Shown: positions 27,020-34,824 of the stretch, piece after piece
Layout of the letters: each line of letters opens with the position of its first letter
Position numbering within the stretch: position 1 is the first letter of the stretch
Assembly: GCA_039679945.1 (NCBI GenBank)
Contig: JBDKTY010000241.1
Coordinates: 44,738-108,737 of the forward strand
DNA: 64,000 nucleotides
Origin: SbD1 sp039679945
GTDB taxonomy: Bacteria > Desulfobacterota > Syntrophobacteria > Syntrophobacterales > Syntrophobacteraceae
Direction of reading: 5' to 3'
Made by a program: the position numbers and the translations under genes
The notes under the pieces: generated by a model
The model's input: only the letters and a program-made list of their open reading frames with translations
What the model was told of the DNA's origin: nothing
Databases searched by the model: none

Positions 27020-27817
27020 TCAGATCACCCGGGCTTCTTCCCGCAGCAGTTTTACCAGTTCTCTAGCCTTCCCATGGGCATCGAGCCCGCCGTCTATGAT
27101 CTTTCCGGCCTTACGCTGAGGAGGCAATTCCATTGAGGTTATCCGGATTCTGGCCTTATCGGGAGTGAAATCAGCGGGATCGAGGCCCAGATCGGTGAGC
27201 TTTTTGATAACAAGCGGTTTTTTCTTGGCTTTCATGATACCCGGGAGGGAGGCATAGCGCGGATTCCAGATGGCATGAGACCCGCCGAATGTGACCAACG
27301 CGGGCAGCGGCGCTTCCAGTGTGACTTTTCCGCCTTCAACCGGGCGTTCTATTACTACATTCGTACCGTCGCATTCCATGGAAACCGCCAGTGCCAGGTG
27401 CGGCCAGTCGAGCTGCTCGGCGAGAATGGCCCCGCGCTGTCCCTGATCGTAATCAACTGTCCGTGATCCGATCAGGATGATGTCGGGGTTCTTCTCCCTG
27501 GCCGCCGCTGCCAGCGCCCGCGTCACCCGCATGAAATCGGCGTTCTTCATCTCGGCATCGTCTATGAGCACGGCATCGTCACAGCCCATCGCCAGGGCCG
27601 TCCGAAGCGCATCGACAACCCGCTGGGCGCCGTAGCTGATAACTGTGACGTTTCCGCCCAGCTTCTGTTTGAGACGAAGCGCCCCCTCTATGGCGAACTC
27701 ATCGTAGGGGTTAATAATCCATTTGATGCCGGATGTTTCGATCTGCTTGTTGTTGGGAGCGACCTTGATAACGGTCTCGGTGTCTGGTGTCTGCTTGATA
27801 ATGACAACGATATTCAC
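27020..27817 (-). CDS. etfB: Electron transfer flavoprotein beta subunit
   Basis: A 265-residue EtfB with the typical start MNIVVIIKQTPDTE, the AMP/FAD-binding region GSRTVDYDQGQRGAILAEQL and the C-terminal EGGKVTLEAPLPALVTFGGS and GLDPADFTP segments. I place the start at GTG 27817: GGAGG lies seven bases upstream and the family begins exactly there, whereas the ATG at 27835 sits on top of the ribosome site. First gene of the etfBA operon. Confidence 0.95.
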   Translation of the reverse strand: MNIVVIIKQTPDTETVIKVAPNNKQIETSGIKWIINPYDEFAIEGALRLKQKLGGNVTVISYGAQRVVDALRTALAMGCDDAVLIDDAEMKNADFMRVTRALAAAAREKNPDIILIGSRTVDYDQGQRGAILAEQLDWPHLALAVSMECDGTNVVIERPVEGGKVTLEAPLPALVTFGGSHAIWNPRYASLPGIMKAKKKPLVIKKLTDLGLDPADFTPDKARIRITSMELPPQRKAGKIIDGGLDAHGKARELVKLLREEARVI

Positions 27818-28285
27818 TTCGCGTCCTCCTTCCACTCATGATTCAGTAATTGGTAACAAAGGAGAAGAACCGGGGAACTCAGGTGCGGATGAATCCGGAA
27901 TGCGCCGGACTTAATCGAGAGTCCTTAGCACAGTCTTAAGGGCGGCTCAAGTCTAAAAACCGGCCTGAAGCCGTGCCTTGAGCATGGCCGGCGGGTTGAT
28001 TAAAGCAGGTGGTTCATGCCGGATTTCATTATTGTACATCAAATGCGAAACAAAGGAATCAGGGGGCAGGCATGCCGGTCCACCGATGACAGACATTACT
28101 GAAATGCCCGCCCCACATTACCGGATACACAAGATTTATGGGCAGGAAACACCCCGGTTGCCGCTATCGTGGATGCTCAACCGGAACCAAGGGGAGCTTT
28201 GATGCGGTATGGCTGTCCTTTCTTCTCTTCGAAAGCAGGACCAGTGAAGGCCATCAAGGCTCTTTCCAAGAAAAGCAAGACCGTC
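27818..28285. other. Intergenic region between fur-family gene and etfB
   Basis: Both neighbours run leftward. I see no credible gene here. Minus-strand TTGAGC-N17-TAAGGA upstream of etfB is a weak promoter candidate. A GC-rich inverted segment near 27960-28000 could fold. Confidence 0.3.
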
Positions 28286-28729
28286 TCAGGGCTTGATGAT
28301 CTCGCGACCCGGCTTGCAGTTCGGGCAATAACCCTGCAAAACGACCTGCTGCCTCAGGACCTGAAAACCATGCTTGTCCGGAAGTGAAAACCTTTGCTCC
28401 CCGATAAGCTCATCGGCATCCTGGATCGACTGGCATTCCAGGCAGACCAGGTGATGATGCGAACTCATCTTCGCGTCGTACCGGGCCACTTCCGTTACCG
28501 GACTGACTTTCTGGATCAGGCCCACCTCGTAGAATTTCTCCAGCGTTTTGTAAACCGTACCCAGGGAAATCATGGGAAAACGCTTCTTGACCTGCTGGTA
28601 GATCACCTCTGCACTCGGATGGTCCATGGTGAAGTAGAGGGCCTGGTAGATTGCAAGACGTTGGTAGGTAACTTGAAGACCGTGGTCTCGTAGAGTGGCG
28701 ATAAAATCCTTGTCGTTCTTCCCCTCCAT
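28286..28729 (-). CDS. Fur-family metal- or peroxide-responsive repressor (PerR/Fur-like)
   Basis: A 147-residue regulator with the Fur winged helix in its first ~85 residues (TYQRLAIYQAL, SLGTVYKTLEKFYEVGLI), the metal-site motif HHHLVCLECQS, and a second pair CPNC near the C-terminus. The two CxxC pairs fit a structural zinc site. The segment RYDAKMSSHHHLVC is more PerR-like than classical Fur. Targets are not visible from sequence. It lies 122 bases downstream of mnmG on the same strand with its own candidate promoter between them. Confidence 0.9.
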   Translation of the reverse strand: MEGKNDKDFIATLRDHGLQVTYQRLAIYQALYFTMDHPSAEVIYQQVKKRFPMISLGTVYKTLEKFYEVGLIQKVSPVTEVARYDAKMSSHHHLVCLECQSIQDADELIGEQRFSLPDKHGFQVLRQQVVLQGYCPNCKPGREIIKP

Positions 28730-28794
28730 TATCTTTCCCCCTTTTTGAAGTGTGGAGCAGGAAACCGGAAAGCGATGCAGAATAAATCTAGGTT

Positions 28795-28823
28795 ATACTA
28801 TGTTTAAAGTACAATTTGCGCAA
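28795..28823 (-). promoter_or_regulatory. Promoter candidate for fur-family gene
   Basis: Leftward TTGCGC (28823-28818), 17-base spacer, TAGTAT (28800-28795), about 65 bases before the start codon. No clear Fur or PerR box was recognised around it. Confidence 0.42.
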
Positions 28824-28850
28824 GCTTAATCTTCTAATAATCTATATTTT

Positions 28851-30740
28851 TTAAGCAGCACTTTCCACCTTCGGCGATATCTCTCGGAACCTCTTCAGAT
28901 ATACCATCAAAACCGAAATAGCCGCGGGCGTCATTCCCGGTATTCGGGATGCCTGTCCCAGTGACAACGGACGAACTGTTCCCAGCTTTTGCCTGATCTC
29001 ATTCGATAGTCCCGGCACATGGTCATAGGGAAACGCGGGGGGGATTCTCATTTCCTCCATTTGCCTGAACTTTTCCACCTCTGCCTCTTGCCGGCGCAGA
29101 TATCCCTCGTACTTGCACTCAATTTCGATCTGTTCCATCGAGCGTGAGGAAAGCTGTTGAAGATCTCCCTCCAGGGATTGAATATCGCGATACGAAAGCT
29201 CGGGTCGTTTGAGTAGCTTTTCAAGTGAAGTGGGCTCCTCCAGAGGATTTGACCCCCTTCTAACAAGCAGGGTATTGGTTTCTCCCGAGGGCCTGATAAA
29301 AGTCTTCCGAAGACGTCCCAACTCGGACTGCACGGCGGCCTTTCTCTCCCGCAGATCCCTGTAGACCTCCGGCGGATGGAGACCGAGTTCAAAACCTTTC
29401 TCCAGAAGCCGAAAATCAGCGTTATCCTCCCGCAGGAGCAACCGGTATTCCGCGCGGGACGTAAAAATTCTGTACGGCTCGTTGGTGCCCCGGGTTACCA
29501 GGTCATCCACCATGACGGCCATGTACGCTTCCGAACGGTCCAGGATGAACGGAGGCCTTTTCTGAACCTTCAACGCGGCGTTGAGCCCCGCCCAAAGCCC
29601 CTGCGCCGCAGCCTCCTCGTAGCCTGAGGTGCCGTTTATCTGACCCGCGAAGAAAAGTCCCTCCACCAGCTTGGTCTCAAGGGTGGGATAAAGCTGGGTC
29701 GGCTGAACAAAGTCGTATTCTATCGCATATGCCGGACGCATCACTTCGGCATACTCGAGACCGGGAATGGAATGGATAAGCTGGAACTGAAGCTCGGCGG
29801 GCAGAGAGTTCCCCGTACCGCTCGCATAGATTTCCTCTGTGTCCAGTCCTTCCGGTTCGAGGATGATCTGGTGAAAGTCCTTGTCCGGAAATTTCATGAC
29901 CTTGTCTTCGAGCGAAGGACAGTACCGGGCCGACACGCCCTGAATCGTGCCGTTATACAGAGGCGAGAGGTGGATATGGCGGCGGATCATATCATGAGTA
30001 TTATCGCTGGTACGCCCGATATGGCAGGAAACCTGCGGGAGCGGAATACTTTCGGTGAACAGTGAAAAGGGCCTTGGCGTGGGATCACCCGCCTGCTCCC
30101 TGAAAGCCGAAAAGTCGATACTCGCCCGCCGCAGTCTCGCGGGAGTACCCGTTTTCATTCTTCCCGTGGTGAACCCGAGATCTTTCAGTTGATCCGCGAG
30201 CGCGTTGGACGGGAATTCCCCCGCTCGCCCCGACGGAATCCGGCACTTCCCGATATGAACCAGCCCGTGGAGGAAGGTCCCGCTTGCGAGAACCACCGCC
30301 GGAGCTTCGTGGAACAACCCATACTGGTCGATAAGGCCCGTGACTTTGCCGTCTTCCACCAGAAGCGATTCGACCATGGATTGTTTCAGTTCGAGGTTCG
30401 GCTGAAGCTCGATTTTGTGCTTCATGAGCGTGCGGTACCGCACCTTATCATTCTGCGTGCGCGTGCCGCGCACCGCCGGACCTTTCTTTGTATTCAGCCA
30501 TCGAAACTGGATCGCCGTCTGGTCCGATATCTTCGCCATCTCACCGCCCAGGGCGTCGATCTCCCGCACCAGATGTCCCTTCCCGATACCTCCGACAGAG
30601 GGTGAACACGGCATATGGGCAACCGTATCCAGGTAAATGGAAAGGACCAGCGTCTTGCACCCAAGCCGTGCCGCGGCCAGTGCCGCCTCACAACCAGCGT
30701 GACCGGCGCCAACGATGATTACGTCGTATTTTCCCGCCAT
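28851..30740 (-). CDS. mnmG: tRNA uridine-5-carboxymethylaminomethyl modification enzyme MnmG
   Basis: The 629-residue FAD protein works with MnmE to modify U34 of several tRNAs. Motifs: the FAD dinucleotide fold VGAGHAGCEAALAAARLGC at the N-terminus, PSVGGIGKGHLVREIDALGG, KTGTPARL, FAGQINGTSGYEEAAAQGL and the C-terminal helical MnmE/tRNA-binding part ending in a run with RIPGMTPAAISVLMVYLKR. ATG 30740 gives the family N-terminus (MAGKYDVIIVGAG). A TTG nine codons upstream is less likely. Divergent from the radical SAM gene by about 300 bases. No mnmE is in view. Confidence 0.95.
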   Translation of the reverse strand: MAGKYDVIIVGAGHAGCEAALAAARLGCKTLVLSIYLDTVAHMPCSPSVGGIGKGHLVREIDALGGEMAKISDQTAIQFRWLNTKKGPAVRGTRTQNDKVRYRTLMKHKIELQPNLELKQSMVESLLVEDGKVTGLIDQYGLFHEAPAVVLASGTFLHGLVHIGKCRIPSGRAGEFPSNALADQLKDLGFTTGRMKTGTPARLRRASIDFSAFREQAGDPTPRPFSLFTESIPLPQVSCHIGRTSDNTHDMIRRHIHLSPLYNGTIQGVSARYCPSLEDKVMKFPDKDFHQIILEPEGLDTEEIYASGTGNSLPAELQFQLIHSIPGLEYAEVMRPAYAIEYDFVQPTQLYPTLETKLVEGLFFAGQINGTSGYEEAAAQGLWAGLNAALKVQKRPPFILDRSEAYMAVMVDDLVTRGTNEPYRIFTSRAEYRLLLREDNADFRLLEKGFELGLHPPEVYRDLRERKAAVQSELGRLRKTFIRPSGETNTLLVRRGSNPLEEPTSLEKLLKRPELSYRDIQSLEGDLQQLSSRSMEQIEIECKYEGYLRRQEAEVEKFRQMEEMRIPPAFPYDHVPGLSNEIRQKLGTVRPLSLGQASRIPGMTPAAISVLMVYLKRFREISPKVESAA

Positions 30741-31035
30741 TTTTGACCAAGAACCTTGGATTGACAATGTAGACCACGAAAAAGGGACGCTGCCCGTTTC
30801 CGTCTTTCTAACAATTCAAGATTATATTTCAAAGTCCATGGAGTGTCGTATTATGCGCGACCGACCATTCCCGCGATGGCAAAACCGCCCGCGGCGTCTT
30901 ACCGCCCCCCCGAGGATCAAAATTATTCCGCCGCAGCACGGGAAAATCAGAAATTGAGAGTTTATATTACAGAGATTTTTAAATTAGACTAGAGAAAAAA
31001 TTAGATGTTAATCAAGGGAGGATCTCAGGGGTCCA

Positions 31036-31971
31036 ATGCCTGAAAACCTGTATCGCGACTACAACTCCTACCTGCGGGAGCTTTTCGGTTGCCGGGTGCA
31101 AAAGATCACCCTGGACGCCGGCCTCACCTGCCCCAACCGCGACGGGACCCTCGGTCGCGGCGGCTGCATATACTGTAATGCGAGAGGGTCGGGGACCGGC
31201 GCATACGGCACGGCGGGAATCCCCGAACAGATAAAGGCGGCCAAGGAAAGACTCACGAGGAGGTACAAAGCCGGGAAGTTCATCGCCTATTTTCAGTCCT
31301 ATTCCAATACGTACGGACCGCTTGACAGACTTTCGGCCCTTTACGCGCAGGCGCTGGCAGACCCGGACATCGTGGGACTGAGCATCGGGACGCGCCCCGA
31401 CTGCGTTTCCGATGAGGTGCTCGACCACCTGGCCGCCCTGTCGAAAACCAGCCTCATCTGGATGGAATACGGACTGCAGTCGGCCCGTGAAAAGACACTG
31501 AATCTCATCGACAGGGGGCACGGGACGGGCGCGTTCATCGATGCACTGGACCGTACGCGGGCAAGGAACATCCCGGTCTGCGTTCACGTGATACTGGGAC
31601 TGCCGGGAGAGGAACTGCATGATATGCTGGAAACGGCACGCTTCCTCGCCGGCCGCGATATTCAGGCATTGAAGATCCACCTTCTCTATGTGGTCAGGGG
31701 GACAAAGCTCGACCACATGTACAGGACCGGGCGCTACCGGTGCCTGACACGCGAGGAATACGCGGCGGCGGCCGGTGAGTTCCTCGCCTTGACTCCTCCC
31801 GGCGTGATAATCCAGAGGCTCACCGGCGACCCCCACCCGGAGGAACTCTCCGCTCCCTCCTGGGCGATCGAGAAGCAAAAGAACCTGGAAGCCGTCCGTT
31901 CCTATATGAGGAGTAAAGGTCTTTACCAGGGGAAGAACTTCAGACAGGCCGGCATTCATCCGATCTCATAG
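31036..31971 (+). CDS. Radical SAM protein of the YhcC/TIGR01212 family
   Basis: A 311-residue radical SAM protein. The cluster-binding cysteines are spaced as in this family (CPNRDGTLGRGGCIYC), not the classical CxxxCxxC. Further motifs: YFQSYSNTYGP, GLSIGTRPDC, EYGLQSAREKTL and HVILGLPGEE. Elp3-like proteins have similar barrels but this lacks the acetyltransferase domain. The reaction is not established for the family; a tRNA or small-molecule modification is often assumed. A GGGAGG lies upstream. It is followed about 80 bases later by the VanX-type gene. Confidence 0.88.
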   Translation: MPENLYRDYNSYLRELFGCRVQKITLDAGLTCPNRDGTLGRGGCIYCNARGSGTGAYGTAGIPEQIKAAKERLTRRYKAGKFIAYFQSYSNTYGPLDRLSALYAQALADPDIVGLSIGTRPDCVSDEVLDHLAALSKTSLIWMEYGLQSAREKTLNLIDRGHGTGAFIDALDRTRARNIPVCVHVILGLPGEELHDMLETARFLAGRDIQALKIHLLYVVRGTKLDHMYRTGRYRCLTREEYAAAAGEFLALTPPGVIIQRLTGDPHPEELSAPSWAIEKQKNLEAVRSYMRSKGLYQGKNFRQAGIHPIS

Positions 31972-32053
31972 GGCAACATGCTCAGTTTCGCGGGAAGGCA
32001 GGAGAAAACAGCCTCCCCTCTCAATGGTTTTCATGCAGCGAAAGGGTTCGTCA

Positions 32054-32758
32054 ATGCGAGTCACAAGGTCCTTTCTGGTCCGGTTCTATGTGATACTGGC
32101 CGTTTTCCTTCTCTTCCCGATCTCCGCCCGGGGAGGGTCTCTTCCGGAGGACTTCGTTTATGTGCCGGATGTCATCCCGGATATCCGGGTTGAGCTGCGT
32201 TACTACTCGAATCACAACTTTGTCGGTGAGCGGATCGACGGATACCTGGAACCAAAGTGTATTCTCACCAGGCAGGCGGCGGAGGCTCTCGGGAAGGTCC
32301 AAAAAGACCTCGGGAAATTCGGACTGGGACTGAAAATCTACGATTCCTATCGTCCCCAGCGCGCGGTGGACCATTTTGTAAGGTGGGCGAAAGACCTCGA
32401 TGATACGCGGATGAAGAAGGAATTCTATCCCGATGTCAACAAGCAGGATCTTTTTAAGGACGGCTACATAGCTTCGAAGTCGGGGCACAGTCGTGGCAGC
32501 ACGGTGGACCTGACAATTGTCGCGATCGACCCTCAACGCCCCGATGCCGACTTGGACATGGGGACCGGCTTTGATTTCTTCAGTCCGCGCTCATGGCCCG
32601 AGGATCCCCAGATTAGCGCCGCCCAGAGAGCCAATCGAATGCTCCTGCGCGAAGTCATGGAAAAGCATGGATTCATTCACTACTCAAAGGAATGGTGGCA
32701 CTTCACCCTGAATAATGAACCGTATCCCAAGACATTTTTCGATTTCCCGGTGAATTGA
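32054..32758 (+). CDS. D-alanyl-D-alanine dipeptidase, secreted (VanX/DdpX family, M15D)
   Basis: A 234-residue protein with a cleavable-looking signal peptide (VRFYVILAVFLLFPISARGG) so it acts outside the cytoplasm. The M15 zinc peptidase motifs are present: SGHSRGSTVDLT (zinc His and Asp), EWWHF (catalytic Glu and zinc His), and DSYRPQRAV with the transition-state Arg. It should hydrolyse D-Ala-D-Ala released in peptidoglycan turnover. In the absence of vanHA genes a resistance role is unlikely; recycling is more probable. ATG 32054 follows AAAGGG and gives a standard signal peptide, so it is preferred over ATG 32024. Confidence 0.9.
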   Translation: MRVTRSFLVRFYVILAVFLLFPISARGGSLPEDFVYVPDVIPDIRVELRYYSNHNFVGERIDGYLEPKCILTRQAAEALGKVQKDLGKFGLGLKIYDSYRPQRAVDHFVRWAKDLDDTRMKKEFYPDVNKQDLFKDGYIASKSGHSRGSTVDLTIVAIDPQRPDADLDMGTGFDFFSPRSWPEDPQISAAQRANRMLLREVMEKHGFIHYSKEWWHFTLNNEPYPKTFFDFPVN

Positions 32759-33235
32759 AAAGGCTCCCGAGGTTGCGTATCATTAGAGGCGAACGAGAGC
32801 GGGGGCTGCCGCGCCGGAGGGAAAAGTCTTCGAGAATGCGACCCGCCGCCGGGAACATGCGCGGACGTTTTTTGTGCCCAACCCGCACCGCCATGCCCCT
32901 ATTTCGCTCCATTTGTTGTGAATTTATTCTCTTGACACCGCGCCCCAACAGCCTATACTGTACTCGTTATGCTTTCGCGGACATATCGATTCTGGCAATC
33001 CCGGCGTTCCCGCCGGGAGGATGACCGGACGAAGGACCCCATGTCTTCCGTGAAGTGAGAGCACGGCGGCTTTTAAAGAAACCGGTCTCCATCGCCTGGA
33101 ACGAAAGCGCGGCACTTCACTCAATGCCCAGCGGATATTGGTGACGGGCGGAAAGCGTGGCGTACCGGTGTGACCCTGACAGCGAATGTGATTCCAGCGG
33201 ATGCGGACGGGCCTGAGGATGACCGGAAAGACGGT
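32759..33235 (+). other. Promoter and long leader of the modE-like/fdhD genes
   Basis: No gene is evident. A strong promoter at 32932-32959 implies a leader of about 270 bases before the ModE-like gene. The leader has a perfect GTGAAGTG/CACTTCAC pairing (about 33047-33054 with 33112-33119), CCGG-rich helices near 33000-33030, and GCCC/GGGC pairing near 33126-33149. Such structure upstream of molybdenum-related genes invites a riboswitch test, but I could not match the known Moco RNA consensus. Confidence 0.4.
32932..32959 (+). promoter_or_regulatory. Sigma-70 promoter for modE-like/fdhD
   Basis: TTGACA at 32932-32937, 16-base spacer, TATACT at 32954-32959. Both boxes are near-consensus, the best promoter by eye in the window. 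Confidence 0.65.
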
Positions 33236-33688
33236 ATGTCTTCGGCTCGGCAGGAACCTACCATCCGGCTTCATGTATGGCTGGAGACGGATGACGAGGT
33301 CTTTTTCGGAGCCGGGAGGGCACTTCTGCTCTTGAAGATCGAGGAGCACGGCTCCCTGAGCAAGGCCGCGGAGGACCTGGGAATGTCCTATCGGGCCGCC
33401 TGGGGCAAGATCAGGAGGACCGAGAAAGTGCTGGGACTCAAGCTGATCGCGCGAAACGGCTGCAAGAAAGGCGGCCACCGGTTGACGGAACATGGCCTTT
33501 TCCTCACGCAGCGTTACCTGCTTTGGTTTCATGAAATTGAGCGGTGGGCCTGCGTTAAGGCGAGAGAAATCTTCCCATGGCCTGTCAGGAGCTACAAGGA
33601 ACGGGTACGCGACACAACGCTCGAATTCCTGATTGCTTTGTCCATATCTCTTTCTCCCATGGAGACTCTGATCGAAGCTGTGATGTGA
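33236..33688 (+). CDS. ModE-like winged-helix regulator without molybdate-binding domain
   Basis: A 150-residue protein. The central part matches the ModE/LysR-type DNA-binding domain: ALLLLKIEEHGSLSKAAEDL, then GMSYRAAWGKIRRTEKVLG and KKGGHRLTEHG. Full ModE adds two molbindin domains; these are absent, so it is the short form. Its position 16 bases before fdhD and upstream of a formate dehydrogenase suggests control of Mo/W enzymes. ATG 33236 has GGAAAG at the right distance; GTG 33170 in the same frame is less likely. The C-terminal ~60 residues are not recognised. Confidence 0.82.
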   Translation: MSSARQEPTIRLHVWLETDDEVFFGAGRALLLLKIEEHGSLSKAAEDLGMSYRAAWGKIRRTEKVLGLKLIARNGCKKGGHRLTEHGLFLTQRYLLWFHEIERWACVKAREIFPWPVRSYKERVRDTTLEFLIALSISLSPMETLIEAVM

Positions 33689-33704
33689 AAGGAATGGATG
33701 TACT

Positions 33705-34517
33705 ATGCAGATCCTCAAGCACCTCACTTCGAGATTCAAAGACAACGGCATCTTTGCCGCCGAATACAATTTGGCGATCGAAGAACTTCTGGAAATCTAC
33801 GTGGACGATTCCCCGTATGCCGTCACCATGCGCCTGCCCGGTGATGACATCAACCTGGTAACGGGGTTCTGCTTCACGGAAGGACTCATCACCTCCCGCG
33901 ATGACCTTGTATCGGTCGAACACTGCAAGTCGATCCCGGGCCAGCGCAGAGTGCTTGTCCAGTTGGACCGCGCCAGGCTGAGTTCCTCGGTGGATACGAA
34001 AAGCCGGCGAGAATATCTCAGCACATCCAGTTGCGGTTTGTGCGGCAAGAACAAAGCAGAAGAGATCTATTGCGACATACCGCCAATTGACTCATTCCAC
34101 CGGATTTCCCTCAAGGGCATTCTGGCGCTGAAAGCCCTGTTCGAAAGCAGGCAGACAATTTTTCCACTTACCGGATCGACTCACGCTGCCGCTATCTTCG
34201 ACCCGAGGCAGAATCTCCTGGCCTCCGCCGAGGACATCGGCCGGCACAACGCCTTCGACAAGGTGATCGGGGCATTGGTCAGCAGGCGGGAAACCGGCGA
34301 AGCATACATGGCGATCGTATCGTCGCGGCTGAGTTTCGAAATGGTACAAAAGGCGGGCGTGCTCGGACTTGAAATTCTCTCGGGTCTTTCCGCCCCCACC
34401 AGTATGGCAGTGGACATGGCCGAGAAGCTGAACATCACGCTCATCGGCTTTTTACGTGAAAACAGCATGAGCATCTATACGCACCCGGAAAGAATTCTCG
34501 ACTCTCGTTCGAAGTAA
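33705..34517 (+). CDS. fdhD: Formate dehydrogenase accessory sulfurtransferase FdhD
   Basis: A 270-residue FdhD, which transfers sulfur from IscS to the bis-MGD cofactor to make formate dehydrogenase active. The conserved CxxC loop is C110-GL-C113 in STSSCGLCGK. Other family blocks are GFCFTEGLI, FPLTGSTHAAAIFD, EDIGRHNAFDKVIGA and SRLSFEMVQKA. It is co-directional with the ModE-like gene and precedes the selenocysteine fdhA by about 300 bases. It probably serves both formate dehydrogenases in this window, since only one copy is seen. Confidence 0.95.
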   Translation: MQILKHLTSRFKDNGIFAAEYNLAIEELLEIYVDDSPYAVTMRLPGDDINLVTGFCFTEGLITSRDDLVSVEHCKSIPGQRRVLVQLDRARLSSSVDTKSRREYLSTSSCGLCGKNKAEEIYCDIPPIDSFHRISLKGILALKALFESRQTIFPLTGSTHAAAIFDPRQNLLASAEDIGRHNAFDKVIGALVSRRETGEAYMAIVSSRLSFEMVQKAGVLGLEILSGLSAPTSMAVDMAEKLNITLIGFLRENSMSIYTHPERILDSRSK

Positions 34518-34824
34518 TAGGGGCGTAAATAAACTCGCGCCCGGCCTCCTCCAGATACCGCGTTCCACTTTCCCGCTTGTACGCATCCATGCGTAAAAAC
34601 TCTACGTATAGCCATTCATATATGCCTTGCTTAATTATCAAACCTTTTCAATTGCCTACGGGTTAAACACACTTATATATGTTTTATTTAACACATTGAA
34701 ATTATTACATCTTCAGTCTAAGGTCATATCTATTACTGAAAATTGCGAATCATCCATGGGCACCCAAAGATTGAATTGTCGGAGGGCAGGGGTTTTTAGG
34801 TTTTTTTGAGAAAAGGAGAAGATC
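34518..34824 (+). other. Leader region of the periplasmic fdhAB genes
   Basis: An AT-rich 307-base stretch with no gene. The best promoter guess is TTGAAA (34696-34701), 17 bases, TAAGGT (34719-34724), which is weak. An A/T-rich GTTAAA...TTTAAC inverted pair spans about 34664-34692. AAAAGGAGAAG gives a strong ribosome site before the fdhA ATG. Confidence 0.35.

Noticed and set aside
32960..33235. Known Moco/Tuco riboswitch upstream of the ModE-like gene
   Set aside because: Some helices and a GGAACGAAAG segment are suggestive, but I could not align the conserved core by eye; kept only as a structured leader to test.
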